Part shown: piece by piece, positions 25,408 through 35,234 of the stretch
How the letters are laid out: the number at the start of each line of letters is the position of its first letter
Position numbering within the stretch: the first letter of the stretch is position 1
From: Clostridiales bacterium
Lineage (GTDB): Bacteria > Bacillota > Clostridia > Saccharofermentanales > DTU023
DNA: 64,000 nt
Assembly (NCBI GenBank): GCA_004556455.1
Contig: SFGY01000006.1
Coordinates: 1-64,000, forward strand
Direction: 5' to 3'
Translations under genes and position numbers: made by a program
Notes under the pieces: generated by a model
Database searches by the model: none
What the model saw: the letters and a program-made list of their open reading frames with translations, nothing else
What the model was told of the DNA's origin: nothing

Positions 25408-25443
25408 AAAAAAAGCAGCGGTCAGTTTTACACTCACCACTGC
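25408..25443 (-). terminator. Terminator of the radical SAM gene
   Basis: On the minus strand GCAGTGGT pairs with ACCGCTGC around a 13-nt loop, followed by seven T. It lies about 40 bp after the radical SAM stop codon. Confidence 0.8.
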
Positions 25444-25481
25444 CTTTTTTACAATTCTTTCTGTCGGGATCTGCCGCGAAC

Positions 25482-26945
25482 TTACGCCTCTTTTTTACGT
25501 GAATCGGCGTACTCAGCCTGCAGTTCAGCCTGTTTGGCAGCCACGGTTTTGAGGTGTTCCTCCGTGCCAAGGGGATGCTCAGGACCGAACTCCTGCCACA
25601 TCTCGTTGGCCTCGTCCTTCCACTGACTCGCGTAGGCATCGCAGCGGGCACAGACTGTATCGACATCCTCGGGACAGCTGTAATCGGTCGATTTAGAGCC
25701 AGTCTCCCGGACAATCTTGCGCAGGTACTCCGGATTTTCCAGCATGGGGCAGGGACGCAGATGGTTCTTATTAAAGGGCTGACCGTCGTGATAGGCCATA
25801 AAGAGCGGCGATTTCAGGGCTTCGAGTATGGTCTTTTCGTGAATGTTGCTGTCAGAGTAATGGATGAACACACAAGGCTCCATATCCCCGTTGGCGTTAA
25901 TGTGGAAGTAGCTGCGACCACCGGCAATACAGCCGCCAACGAACTGGCCGTCGTTTTGGAAGTCCGCCGGGAAAATCTCCATCTCGGACTCATCACTGCG
26001 CAGGAAACGAATGCGCTCGATCATCTCGGCTCGCTGTTCTTTATTGAGCAGAAGCGAAGTGACCGCCCCCGCACCAACCGGCATGTAGTGGAAATACCAG
26101 ATCAGGCGGCAGCCATGATCGATGAGCAGCTGCAAAAAGTCATCCGAGGTCACACTTTTGTAGTTGGCCGAGGTATAGCAGATGGAGCAGGCAAAGAGCA
26201 GTTTGTGCCGTTTCATGCGATCCATCGTCTCCAGCGCTTTGCTGAAGCTGCCTTCGCCGCGGCGGGAATCCGTTTCGCTCTCGAAACCTTCGATGGAAAG
26301 AGCCACGCTGATATTGCCGAGGCGGCGGAATTCCTCACACATGGCATCGTCGATCAGCGTACCGTTGGTGTAGAGGTGGAAGCAGCAGTCCGGATATTTT
26401 TCGGCAAGACGGATGATGTCTTTGGCACGAACGGTCGGCTCACCGCCGGTCATTAAGTAGATAAAGGTTCCCAGCTCACGACCCTGGTCGACAATGCTGC
26501 ACATCGTCTCAAAATCCAGGTTGTAGCGATTGCCGTATTCGGCCGCCCAGCAGCCTTTGCAGTGCATATTGCAGGCCGTGGTCGGATCAAAGAGGATCAG
26601 AGACGGAATATTGCAGCCGTGTTCGTTAATCAGGCGGATTTTCTGGCGAATACCCCAGATGCCTGTGCGGTAGGCAATATTCATAAAATGTGTATGTAAG
26701 ATGTTTTCGTCGACTTCGTTGAAAGCCCGGCGCATCCAGCGCATCCACCGGCTGTTGGGGTCTGAGACGGCTTTGCGCGCATTGGCAAAACCAGCGCCGG
26801 TATATGATCCACGGCTGAGTTTTTCGGAAAAGTCAATGATCTTCAGGAGCTTTTTGGAAGGGTCGTCTTCCTTCATCACTTTCATGACTTTACGTAAACA
26901 CAAATCAGCAATAGCTGCCTCAGTACGATAAGCGAATTGTCCCAT
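25482..26945 (-). CDS. Radical SAM protein with C-terminal extra Cys region
   Basis: Uses a [4Fe-4S] cluster and S-adenosylmethionine for radical chemistry; the substrate is unknown. The cluster motif is CNMHCKGC (CxxxCxxC, near residue 128), followed by the glycine motif YLMTGGEPTVR and HLYTNGTLIDD. The C-terminal part has a GGCIAGG segment and further cysteines (EPCVFIHYSD, LRPCPMLEN, SCPEDVDTVCARCDAY), consistent with auxiliary clusters of SPASM type. The first 110 residues form a helical domain. No peptide precursor or transporter is adjacent. The start ATG at 26945 has AAAGGAGAGG about 20 nt upstream, with a GGAAAG/CTTTCC hairpin in between that could bring the site closer. Confidence 0.87.
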   Translation of the reverse strand: MGQFAYRTEAAIADLCLRKVMKVMKEDDPSKKLLKIIDFSEKLSRGSYTGAGFANARKAVSDPNSRWMRWMRRAFNEVDENILHTHFMNIAYRTGIWGIRQKIRLINEHGCNIPSLILFDPTTACNMHCKGCWAAEYGNRYNLDFETMCSIVDQGRELGTFIYLMTGGEPTVRAKDIIRLAEKYPDCCFHLYTNGTLIDDAMCEEFRRLGNISVALSIEGFESETDSRRGEGSFSKALETMDRMKRHKLLFACSICYTSANYKSVTSDDFLQLLIDHGCRLIWYFHYMPVGAGAVTSLLLNKEQRAEMIERIRFLRSDESEMEIFPADFQNDGQFVGGCIAGGRSYFHINANGDMEPCVFIHYSDSNIHEKTILEALKSPLFMAYHDGQPFNKNHLRPCPMLENPEYLRKIVRETGSKSTDYSCPEDVDTVCARCDAYASQWKDEANEMWQEFGPEHPLGTEEHLKTVAAKQAELQAEYADSRKKEA

Positions 26946-27018
26946 ATCTTATCACGGAAAGAAATCTTTCCTCTCCTTTCACCTTTTCTTACGATAGTCC
27001 AAATCTTTCTTCAATTAT

Positions 27019-27054
27019 ACTATTGTAATTCATTCCCGACTATTGTAATGCATT
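27019..27054. promoter_or_regulatory. Direct repeats between the divergent radical SAM and ABC genes
   Basis: ACTATTGTAAT followed by T/G CATT occurs at 27019-27034 and again at 27039-27054, a spacing of 20 bp (about two helix turns). The spacing and the position between divergent genes suggest a protein-binding site. The protein is unknown. Confidence 0.45.
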
Positions 27055-27154
27055 TTCTGACTTTGACCCACTTGCTTTGCACCAAATGAACGTCTTTCTG
27101 CTACAATAATTATAATATGCTTAAGTTTTAGACATCTTCCACAAGGAGACGGCA

Positions 27155-28741
27155 ATGAAAACAGATGAATATGTGGTGGAGATGCGCGGCATCAGCAAGC
27201 GCTTTCCCGGCATTCTGGCCAACGACAGGGTCAATCTCAGCTTGAAAAAAGGAGAGATTCTGGCGCTTCTTGGCGAGAACGGTGCAGGAAAAAGCACCCT
27301 TATGTCTATTCTTTTCGGCTTTTATCATGCTGACGAAGGTCAGATTTTTATTCGGGGAAAAGAAGAAAAAATCAACAGCCCGAATAAAGCCTACGACCTG
27401 GGCATCGGTATGGTACACCAGCATTTCCAACTGATCGACAATTTTACCGTGACCGAAAACATCATGCTCGGCAACGAAAGCGTGAAAAACGCGCTCTTTG
27501 TCGATGAAGCCACGGCCCGTGAAAAGGTCAGAAAACTCTCCGAACAATATGGTCTGAATATCAACCCGGATGCCCGCATTGAGGACTGCAGCGTGGGTAT
27601 GCAGCAGCGCGTGGAAATTCTCAAGGTGCTTTACCGCAATGCCGATATCATTATTCTGGACGAACCCACCGCCGTCCTCACGCCGCAGGAAATCGACGAG
27701 CTCATGGTCATCCTGCGAAACTTTACAGCCGAGGGCAAATCCATCATTCTCATCACCCATAAGCTCAGGGAAATCATGCAGGTGGCCGACCGGGTCACCG
27801 TCCTGCGCCGCGGCAAAATGACCGGCACCCTGAACGTCCGGGATACCAATGAAGACGAACTCGCCAGGCTTATGGTGGGCCGTCACGTCAATTTTAAGGT
27901 CGACAAAAGCCCCGCAAAACCCGGTCACCCGGTTCTGGAAATTCAGGATCTGGTGGTGCGTGATGCCCGCAAACTTAAGGCTGTCGATGGCTTTACTCTC
28001 ACCGTGCACGCTGGCGAGATTGTCGGCATCGCCGGGGTCGACGGCAACGGTCAGGAAGAACTTGTGCAGGCCATCGCCGGACTGATGCCCATCGAAAGCG
28101 GCCACATCGTGCTTGATGGCCACGATATCAGCGAAGCCAAAGTCCGCGAGCGCAACGAAATTGGCCTCGGCCATATTCCCGCTGACCGACAGAAATATGG
28201 CCTGATCATGGACTTTACCCTGGCCGAAAACATGGCGCTCAAATCATATTTCAAAGCCCCTCTTTCCAAACGGGGCGTTCTGAATCGCCCTCTCATTCGC
28301 AGCCAGGCCGAAGAACTTTCAAAAACCTTTGATGTGCGCTCCGGCGAAGGTCCGCTGAGCCTGGCCCGCATGCTCTCAGGCGGCAATCAGCAGAAGGCCA
28401 TCATCGCCCGGGAATTCGCCACGAACCCGGTCCTCATGGTGGCCGCGCAGCCTACGCGGGGTCTTGACGTTGGGGCTATTGAATACATCCACCGCCGCCT
28501 TGTGGAACTGCGCGATGAAGGCAAGGCCATTCTTCTCGTGAGCTTTGAGCTTGACGAAGTGATGAACCTCTCCGACCGCATCGCCGTCATCTATGAGGGC
28601 CGGGTTTCCGGCCTTGTCAACGCCGGAGAAAGCGACGAACGGGAACTTGGACTGATGATGTCCGGCTCCCTGCATAAAGGCGTGGAAAGCGCGGAAGAGA
28701 AAAACGCCGCTACGCCTTCTGAGAAAGGAGGCAAAGCCTGA
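27155..28741 (+). CDS. BMP-type nucleoside/sugar ABC transporter, ATP-binding protein (two ABC domains)
   Basis: Powers import of a nucleoside or simple sugar. Two fused ATPase domains are seen: the first with Walker A GENGAGKST near residue 44, signature CSVGMQQRVEIL and Walker B IIILDEPTAVL; the second with the degenerate Walker A GVDGNGQEEL and signature ARMLSGGNQQKAIIAREF. The MVHQHFQLIDNFTVTENI stretch after the first Walker A is typical of the YufO/NupO branch. The ATG at 27155 has AAGGAGA 8 nt upstream. It overlaps the next permease gene by one base. A BMP-family binding lipoprotein, the usual fourth component, is absent from this cluster and may be encoded elsewhere. Confidence 0.92.
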   Translation: MKTDEYVVEMRGISKRFPGILANDRVNLSLKKGEILALLGENGAGKSTLMSILFGFYHADEGQIFIRGKEEKINSPNKAYDLGIGMVHQHFQLIDNFTVTENIMLGNESVKNALFVDEATAREKVRKLSEQYGLNINPDARIEDCSVGMQQRVEILKVLYRNADIIILDEPTAVLTPQEIDELMVILRNFTAEGKSIILITHKLREIMQVADRVTVLRRGKMTGTLNVRDTNEDELARLMVGRHVNFKVDKSPAKPGHPVLEIQDLVVRDARKLKAVDGFTLTVHAGEIVGIAGVDGNGQEELVQAIAGLMPIESGHIVLDGHDISEAKVRERNEIGLGHIPADRQKYGLIMDFTLAENMALKSYFKAPLSKRGVLNRPLIRSQAEELSKTFDVRSGEGPLSLARMLSGGNQQKAIIAREFATNPVLMVAAQPTRGLDVGAIEYIHRRLVELRDEGKAILLVSFELDEVMNLSDRIAVIYEGRVSGLVNAGESDERELGLMMSGSLHKGVESAEEKNAATPSEKGGKA

Positions 28742-30012
28742 TGAAAGATAACAGCAAAAGCCGGCTTTTCCGCCCGGGCAGCAACAGCAGCCTCTTCGTC
28801 ACCGCCATTATCGCGATTCTCCTCTCGTTTCTGGTCGCCGCTGTGGTCATGATCGCCACGGGGATTCAGCCTAAAGGCTTCTTCGACGCCTTGCTGCGCA
28901 CCATGACAGGTCTTGATTTTTCCAGGGCCGGTACAGCTCAGTTTTTCCGTCCCCGTTACGTCGGTGAGTTTATCCAGGTTTCCCTGCCCTTGATTCTCTG
29001 CGGCCTTTCGATCGGCTTCGCCTACCGCACCGGCATGTTTAATATTGGCGCTGAGGGCCAGCTGATTGCAGGCATTCTCTGTTCCAACCTCATCGCCCTG
29101 ACCCTGCCCCTGAAGACGCCCCTCCTTGCCGTTCTCTGCATTATTTCAGCTGGCATTGGCGGCGGCCTCTGGGCCTTTATCCCGGGTTTTCTCAAGGCCC
29201 GCTTCGGCGTGCATGAAGTCGTCACGACGATCATGTTCAACTACGTCGCCATGTATGTCAGCAACTGGATTCTCAAAGCCCTGCCGGGATCAAATCCGCA
29301 GCGCACCGTTGACCTGCCGAAGAACGCTCTTCTGGGCAGTGATTTTCTGCGTAAGCTGAGTGGCAACTCCCGCCTCCACTGGGGATTTATCGTCGTCATC
29401 CTGAGCGTTCTACTCTACAACTTCATCATGAACCGCACCAGTTTTGGCTATGAGCTTCGGGCCGTCGGTTTCAACCGCCATGCCGCGGCCTACGCCGGTA
29501 TGAATGCCGAGAGCCGCATCATTCTTTCCATGGTCATTTCCGGCATTTTCGCAGGGCTTGGCGGCGCGATGGTCGCCCAGGGAACCTTCACTTATGGGCG
29601 TGTCCTCCAGGGCTTTGAAAACTATGGTTTTGACGGTATTTCCGTGGCCCTTCTCGGCGGTACCCGCGGGGTCGGCATTCTCCTGGGCGGACTGCTGCTG
29701 GGCGGACTGCGCAGTGGTCAGCCTCTCATGCAGGCCATGGGTGTTCCTCTGGAAATCGCCCAGATTGTCTCCGGCCTGATTATCCTCTTTGTGGCCATGC
29801 AGCACGGCATTGAGCGTCTCTTGCTTTTCTTTGGCAAGCGTCGGCTCGAAGAAGAAAAAGAAGAGTCTGTTCCCGAAGAAAGCAGTCTGAACGATGCCTT
29901 AAGTCCAGGCTTTGAAAAGGCCGCTGCCCCTGCGGGAGACGCTGCTGCAAAGGCCACGGCAGGCAAAGACGCAGAGGAGGACGCTGAGGCCTCAGCGTCC
30001 CAGCAAGCATAG
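28741..30012 (+). CDS. BMP-type ABC transporter permease 1 (YufP-like)
   Basis: Membrane channel subunit of the nucleoside/sugar importer. About eight to ten hydrophobic segments are visible, and the family stretch YRTGMFNIGAEGQLIAGIL near residue 95 is diagnostic, as are the VGFNRHAAAYAGMN and GFDGISVALLGG motifs. After residue 375 there is a charged, Ala/Glu-rich C-terminal tail of about 45 residues. The start overlaps the stop of the ATPase gene, and the second permease starts 9 bp after its stop with AGGAGG between. Confidence 0.92.
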   Translation: MKDNSKSRLFRPGSNSSLFVTAIIAILLSFLVAAVVMIATGIQPKGFFDALLRTMTGLDFSRAGTAQFFRPRYVGEFIQVSLPLILCGLSIGFAYRTGMFNIGAEGQLIAGILCSNLIALTLPLKTPLLAVLCIISAGIGGGLWAFIPGFLKARFGVHEVVTTIMFNYVAMYVSNWILKALPGSNPQRTVDLPKNALLGSDFLRKLSGNSRLHWGFIVVILSVLLYNFIMNRTSFGYELRAVGFNRHAAAYAGMNAESRIILSMVISGIFAGLGGAMVAQGTFTYGRVLQGFENYGFDGISVALLGGTRGVGILLGGLLLGGLRSGQPLMQAMGVPLEIAQIVSGLIILFVAMQHGIERLLLFFGKRRLEEEKEESVPEESSLNDALSPGFEKAAAPAGDAAAKATAGKDAEEDAEASASQQA

Positions 30013-30021
30013 GAGGTCGGC

Positions 30022-30969
30022 ATGGATTTACTCAGTTCCATGGTTATTCTCGCCTTTATCTACGCAACTCCCATCCTCGTGGCTGCAACCGGCGCCCTTT
30101 ACTCAGAGCGCTCCGGTGTCACCAACATCGCCATCGAGGGTATTATGACCATCGGCGGTTTTGTTGCGGCAACCGTCACCACTCTGACCGAAGACCAGCT
30201 TGGCTCCTGGGCTCCCTGGCTGGGCATCCTGATCGGCGCCGTACTCGGCCTCATCTATTCTGCGCTCCACGCCTATGTTTCGATTGATCTGCAGGGCGAC
30301 CAGACCATTTCCGGCACGGCCCTCAACATGTTGTCCCTGGGGATCAGCGTCTATTTCTGCCAGATCATCTTTCACCAGCAGCGCACACGTGCTTTCCAGC
30401 GCGGCTTCGTCAAAATGGATATCCCCGTACTCAGCGATATCCCCATTCTCGGCAATCTCTTTTTTAAGCGCATCTATATCACCTTTTATGTCGCGCTTCT
30501 GATCGTTCTTCTGACCTACATCATTCTCTGGAAAACGCCCTACGGTCTGCGTCTGCGCGCTGCCGGAGAACACCCTTCGGCGGTGGATTCCCTAGGCATC
30601 AGCGTGCGCGCGCTGCGCTATTCCGGCGTGCTCATTTCCGGCTTCCTGGGAGGTCTGGCCGGGGGCATTATGGTACTCACCCAGGCTACACAGTTCTCCG
30701 CAGGCTCCATTCACGGCGTTGGCTTCATTGCCATGGCCGCTCTGATTTTCGGCCGCTGGAATCCCTGGGGCATTCTCGGTTCAAGCATTTTCTTCGGCTT
30801 TTCGCAGATTTTCTCGATCTTTTCGCGCGATATTCCCCTGCTTGAAAACGTGCCGGGCGAATTTTTCTACGCCCTGCCCTACGCCCTGACCGTCCTCGCC
30901 ATGGTTGCCTTCAGCCGCAAGAGCGCTGCTCCTAAGGCCGTTGGCGTGCCCTACAGCTCCACACACTAA
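30022..30969 (+). CDS. BMP-type ABC transporter permease 2 (YufQ-like)
   Basis: Second channel subunit of the same importer. The diagnostic N-terminal stretch YSERSGVTNIAIEGIMTIGGF is seen near residue 30, and ALNMLSLGISVYF, LRLRAAGEHPSAVDSLGISV and GVGFIAMAALIFGRWNPWG follow. Eight or so membrane segments are visible in 315 residues, normal for the family. The ATG at 30022 has TAGGAGG upstream. A terminator closes the operon at 31011. Confidence 0.92.
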   Translation: MDLLSSMVILAFIYATPILVAATGALYSERSGVTNIAIEGIMTIGGFVAATVTTLTEDQLGSWAPWLGILIGAVLGLIYSALHAYVSIDLQGDQTISGTALNMLSLGISVYFCQIIFHQQRTRAFQRGFVKMDIPVLSDIPILGNLFFKRIYITFYVALLIVLLTYIILWKTPYGLRLRAAGEHPSAVDSLGISVRALRYSGVLISGFLGGLAGGIMVLTQATQFSAGSIHGVGFIAMAALIFGRWNPWGILGSSIFFGFSQIFSIFSRDIPLLENVPGEFFYALPYALTVLAMVAFSRKSAAPKAVGVPYSSTH

Positions 30970-31010
30970 AACCTACACCATAATAGGTAAGCAGTGTTCC
31001 CCAGTAAAAT

Positions 31011-31058
31011 AGAGCCGCTTCGGTGTATCCTTCAGGAGTTCCGAAGCGGCTCTTTTAA
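31011..31058. terminator. Bidirectional terminator after the BMP-type transporter
   Basis: AGAGCCGCTTCGG (31011-31023) and CCGAAGCGGCTCT (31041-31053) form a perfect 13-bp stem, followed by TTTTA on the plus strand. The other strand also offers a TTTTA-like tail for the convergent ABC-2 operon. Confidence 0.85.
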
Positions 31059-31210
31059 CAACTCGCCCACGCGGGATGATGCGTTTGGATAAGATGCGCG
31101 GGCGATACAGGAATATTTTTTGATCGACTTTCCGGCGAAATTTTAAGAACCAAAGCAAGCCTGTTTTCAGACCTCGCGGTCAGCTTCTCGCCTGATTTTC
31201 GCTGTCTGAC

Positions 31211-33196
31211 TCAGTGTGTCGTTTTCTGGACTGTCGGGACACTCTCTCTCGGACGCTCCGCATCGAGAGGCTGCCATTCCACTTGATTCAGCTTGCGAAT
31301 CGTTTCATGATCCCGGTTCAAGCTTTCGAGCCAGCTGAAAAAACTGCTGAAACGTTCGTCAAAGGGAAAGTTCATGCGCAGATTTTTCAGGGGGTAAGAA
31401 CGGACCTCCGAAGGCCCTCGTTTCTTCATCTCCTCATACACTGGTACAAAAAGGTTCAGGCAGAGGCTCTGGGAACTGTTTTTGTCCAGTTCTATACGTT
31501 CGGCCTGGCTGAGGCGGCTGTAGTCATCGAGCAAAGCGCCTATGAGGGTCTGTGTCTGACCGGAGGTCATAAAGGGCCAATGCGCACTGCCCTGACTTTC
31601 AGCCCTGGTCTGATCTTCTTTAAATTGAGCCAGCATGGCTTTTTGCGTCTCCGTGAGCGTTGACTTATTTGAAATTTCGACACTATCGACAAAACGATGG
31701 TTTTCAAAACCGCTCAGCGTATTTAGAAAGAGCCGCGCCATCGGATCGGGTGAAAGCTCTTCAAGCGAAGCAATATCTTCCCTTTTGAGCTGCAGCATAC
31801 GGCGATGGCGGCGGCCATTCTGCTGCCAGCACATCTCCACCTGGCTCACAAAGCCCGGATCCTCGCTGCCGCCAGAGATGCGGAAGCGTTCATTGGAGAC
31901 AAAATCGCGGGGAATTTCCAGACCTGGCGTCCCGTCTTTAAATTTTTTCTCAAAAAGTTCCACCAACTTGCGTCGGCTTTCCGGGCTGTCCGCCAGGAAA
32001 CATTTTTCCCTGCCCTGCCGGAGCATAATTTCACTGGCTTTCTGCGGATCGGGACGCTGCCCGGTATAGTCGAAAAAGCCCCAGGAAAGGGTTAAAACCA
32101 TTAAAGCGGAAAGCAGAAAAGCCAGCGCCGCGGTGGGCAGGCTGTGGCGCACTTTGCCTTCGCCGCGGGAGAGGAAGAGATCCATCAGCAGGCAGGCCAT
32201 AAAACTGCCTGCAGCAAGGCCGATCCAGAGAGCCGGCATGATCCCGTTTGAAGGCAGCGCCGCTCCTTCGGCGTAGCTGCCGCCCGTGGTGATCACTACC
32301 TTACTTTGGTAAAGGCCGCGAAGTAAGCCGCTTTTTAAGCTATTCGCGCGAATCAGGGCAAAGAGAATGCCCAGGCCGAGGCCCCCGGTGAGCGAAACGA
32401 GGAGGCGCAGCGGCAGAAAGGAGAGCCTCTGAAGATCCAGAGTGTCCGCCCGCTCGGCCGGTCGGCGCAGAAAAAGCAGCCAGCTGAGAAAAGTAAAGAT
32501 AATGGTAAACAACAGCCAGGCCAGCTGTCCCGCCGTGCCCTGGACGGAGAGAGCAAAGCCTCCCAGCAGAGGGGAAAGTATAAAGAAAGAAATGTTCTGC
32601 TCCAGGTTCATATCCACAGGCGGCATTCCCGGCAGCATATTCCAGGCAAGGAAGCGCAGCAAAAAGAGGATCAGCGGCCAGCAAAGGTTGAGTAATAGCC
32701 CATAAAGGAGGGCATTAAAACTGCGCCCGGAGATCACAAAAAAGAAACTCCAGAAAGCGAGACAAGCCAGGCTCATCAGCAGCAAGTCGATTTCCGGATA
32801 CAGGATACCCGCAAAAGGAACACCAGCAGGAAGCAGGAGCAGGAGATTCAGAAGCCCCCCCAGAAGACGTGAAGCCAGGATCAGAGCAGCATCCGAGAGA
32901 ATGAGGCTGAGCCAGAGCTGACTTCTTTGCAGAGGAAAGCCAAGGAGCAGACGGGCATCATCCTGACGATGCAGAAAGGCAAAGCTGCGCGCCGCGAGAA
33001 TGGTCACAAGCAGGGCGTGCAGGGCAAACATTCCCAGAAAATACGCCCCAAGGCTCGCCTCTGCCGTCCTTCCTGTCGGCGAATGAAGGCCATGGGAAGC
33101 CAGAAGAGGTAAATTATAAAATAGTACCTGGGCAATCAGAGAGGCCAGAAGCAGCCAGACCTGCCGTTTGATATTCCAATGAAAAAGAGCTTTCAT
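31211..33196 (-). CDS. ABC-2-type transporter membrane protein (second permease)
   Basis: Large membrane protein of a YtrA-controlled ABC system. The N-terminal half has about ten hydrophobic segments in clusters (from WLLLASLIAQVLFYN on), and the C-terminal 260 residues are mainly soluble and charged, with no motif I recognise. The start ATG at 33196 (MKALFHWNIKRQ) has GGAAAGGAAA upstream and lies just after the previous gene's stop (2 bp); the frame is open further upstream to 33373 but that part is the previous gene's region. It is the last gene of the operon GntR-ATPase-permease-permease. Its substrate could be an antibiotic, peptide or lipid; unknown. Confidence 0.78.
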   Translation of the reverse strand: MKALFHWNIKRQVWLLLASLIAQVLFYNLPLLASHGLHSPTGRTAEASLGAYFLGMFALHALLVTILAARSFAFLHRQDDARLLLGFPLQRSQLWLSLILSDAALILASRLLGGLLNLLLLLPAGVPFAGILYPEIDLLLMSLACLAFWSFFFVISGRSFNALLYGLLLNLCWPLILFLLRFLAWNMLPGMPPVDMNLEQNISFFILSPLLGGFALSVQGTAGQLAWLLFTIIFTFLSWLLFLRRPAERADTLDLQRLSFLPLRLLVSLTGGLGLGILFALIRANSLKSGLLRGLYQSKVVITTGGSYAEGAALPSNGIMPALWIGLAAGSFMACLLMDLFLSRGEGKVRHSLPTAALAFLLSALMVLTLSWGFFDYTGQRPDPQKASEIMLRQGREKCFLADSPESRRKLVELFEKKFKDGTPGLEIPRDFVSNERFRISGGSEDPGFVSQVEMCWQQNGRRHRRMLQLKREDIASLEELSPDPMARLFLNTLSGFENHRFVDSVEISNKSTLTETQKAMLAQFKEDQTRAESQGSAHWPFMTSGQTQTLIGALLDDYSRLSQAERIELDKNSSQSLCLNLFVPVYEEMKKRGPSEVRSYPLKNLRMNFPFDERFSSFFSWLESLNRDHETIRKLNQVEWQPLDAERPRESVPTVQKTTH

Positions 33197-33197
33197 C

Positions 33198-35234
33198 TTA
33201 ATTTCCTTTCCGTCCGTCAGCCTCTTTTGGGGAAATCTGCGGGAGCAGCCAGCTTTTGAGCTGTTCAAAGACACGCGGGGTGCCATAGGGCGACAGCACT
33301 TTACCACTATCCTCCGGGGCATAGAGCCGCGCCAGAATCTCCTCATGAGAGGTCTCAGGCCAGAAGCGGTCAAAGTCTCTGGTCTGAGGCTTTAGCTCTT
33401 CGAGGAAAAGCTTTCCGCCTAACAGTCCCTCACGTCCGTAAGTGTTGTAAAGTGGCTCCAGACGAGCGCTATCAAAGGTCTCCCGTCCCCCTTTGTTAAA
33501 GAAAGTCTGCTCCCTCAAATCTCCACGATAGGCTTCCAGAAGCCTATCCTTACGCTCGCCCACAAACTTCAGCTCAAGCCAACTGGCCGCTTCGTCCACG
33601 TGCAGGGTGACGTCTTTCTGACCCTCCAGAACAGTTCTGAGATCGGCGGCCAGGGCACGCTGCTCGATCGACGCCAGCGGCAGTTTCAGGATAAGTGCGC
33701 CGACCTCTTCATTCTTGAGGGCCAGATCCGGCTCAAATAAAGGCAGATAGTCCTTCCTCGAGCGTAAGTAAAGTTCCAGCGAAGAGAGTTCTTCAGGAAG
33801 GATGAGCAGCCTGATGGTCTGGCCACTTTCATCACTCACGAGCGCACCGACGCCTTTGGCAAAAAGAGGCCCGCTGAAGTTCAGCTTCGTTCTGTGGAAA
33901 AGGCCGCTGCGGCCTGAATTTTCACAGTTCATCATGAGGTTTTTCTGCCACTTCCAGAAGAGATCGATGACTTCTTTATCCTGCTCAGCCGTCAAGCTGA
34001 TGCCGGGACCCGAAAAAGACTCCATCCTGCCAAGTAAAAAGGCAGGTATGCCAGGAAGGTCAGCACGATCGCCTGCCATCAGCACGAGCTTTTTCGGCGT
34101 ACCGAAATCCTCGGGGATGAGCGAGCGGCGCGGCAGCAGATCGCAGATAAGGGCAAAGCAGAGAAAAAGACCCAGCACCAGGGCCAGACCACGGCGACCC
34201 TTCTGCCACACAACTTTGGGATTCCCACCTTCTCCGGAAAAGAAGGCTAAGAAGTAACGCGCGGGCAAGATAAAAGCGAGAAAACCAAGCAGGTAGAGAA
34301 AGACCGTCTGGCGGTTAAAAATCAATTCAAAGAACTGACCTCCCAAGAGGCCAAAGAGCAGGAGGGAGAAAGCCTCGATCACGCCATAAGCCGGATGTTC
34401 GCTGAGTTTTTGTTCCGCCCTTTCGACCGGACGGCGCAGGAAAGCCAGGAAGGCCAGCAGGATAAAGACAAAGAGGGCGATCAGGCGCAGCGCCAGAGCC
34501 GCCTTATTGTCTCTCGGAATAAAGCTTCCCGGAAGCGGCGAGAGACTCAGACAGGCGAGCAGAAAAGACTGACTAAGCCTGCCGCGGCAGGCCAGTACCG
34601 GCAGGGATTGTCGCAAATACGCCAGGATCAGGAAAAAGGTGAGCGGGAGGCCGCCTTCAAGGAGAAGGATGAGTGCCAAACCGTCGCCCAGACGACCAAC
34701 CAGAGCGAGCAGGGCAAAGCCCAGGAAAAAATAGGCCAGTGCATCCAGGAAAAGGGCCGTCCAGCTTTGAGACCAGAGCCCAAGAAGCTCAGCCGAACGG
34801 GCTCCACCCGCAGAGAAAGCCATCAGCATACCCAGCCTGTTGAGCAGGAAGGGCAGCGAAATGATGACGACGGCGGCCAGGGAAATACTGCTAAATTGCA
34901 GGCCGCGGGAGACAGGCAGGCTGTAAAAGAGATCGCTTTGCTTTTTCTGATAGAAGAAGCTGCTCAGGCGATAGAGCAAAAAACTGAGAGCGATCAGGAG
35001 CAGGATCGCGCTGAAAATGTTTTGCAGCGTAAAAAGAAAGCCGATCTGATCGAAGCTGAATTCTTCCTGATCCTGAAAGGGGTTGGCGGCGAATCCGGAA
35101 AGATAGTAAAGGAAGGGCTGTGAGAGCAGGAAAATACTGCTGAGCAGCACCATCCACACCGTATTTTCGCGGATGATCCTCCAGGCAAGTAAGCCTGAAG
35201 TCTTTAAATTTTTAGATGAGGTTCCTGACCGCAT
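33198..35234 (-). CDS. ABC-2-type transporter membrane protein (first permease)
   Basis: Membrane protein with about six segments in the N-terminal 290 residues and further ones near residues 300-370, followed by a soluble part. The stretch YRLSSFFYQKKQSDLFYSLP is characteristic of permeases co-encoded with YtrA-type regulators. The start overlaps the ATPase gene (35212-35234). It ends 2 bp before the next permease, which is of similar size and layout, so the two probably form a heterodimeric channel. Substrate unknown. Confidence 0.8.
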   Translation of the reverse strand: MRSGTSSKNLKTSGLLAWRIIRENTVWMVLLSSIFLLSQPFLYYLSGFAANPFQDQEEFSFDQIGFLFTLQNIFSAILLLIALSFLLYRLSSFFYQKKQSDLFYSLPVSRGLQFSSISLAAVVIISLPFLLNRLGMLMAFSAGGARSAELLGLWSQSWTALFLDALAYFFLGFALLALVGRLGDGLALILLLEGGLPLTFFLILAYLRQSLPVLACRGRLSQSFLLACLSLSPLPGSFIPRDNKAALALRLIALFVFILLAFLAFLRRPVERAEQKLSEHPAYGVIEAFSLLLFGLLGGQFFELIFNRQTVFLYLLGFLAFILPARYFLAFFSGEGGNPKVVWQKGRRGLALVLGLFLCFALICDLLPRRSLIPEDFGTPKKLVLMAGDRADLPGIPAFLLGRMESFSGPGISLTAEQDKEVIDLFWKWQKNLMMNCENSGRSGLFHRTKLNFSGPLFAKGVGALVSDESGQTIRLLILPEELSSLELYLRSRKDYLPLFEPDLALKNEEVGALILKLPLASIEQRALAADLRTVLEGQKDVTLHVDEAASWLELKFVGERKDRLLEAYRGDLREQTFFNKGGRETFDSARLEPLYNTYGREGLLGGKLFLEELKPQTRDFDRFWPETSHEEILARLYAPEDSGKVLSPYGTPRVFEQLKSWLLPQISPKEADGRKGN

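Noticed and set aside
27128..28174. Minus-strand open frame (348 codons) opposite the ABC ATPase
   Set aside because: Shadow of the ATPase with intact Walker motifs on the other strand.
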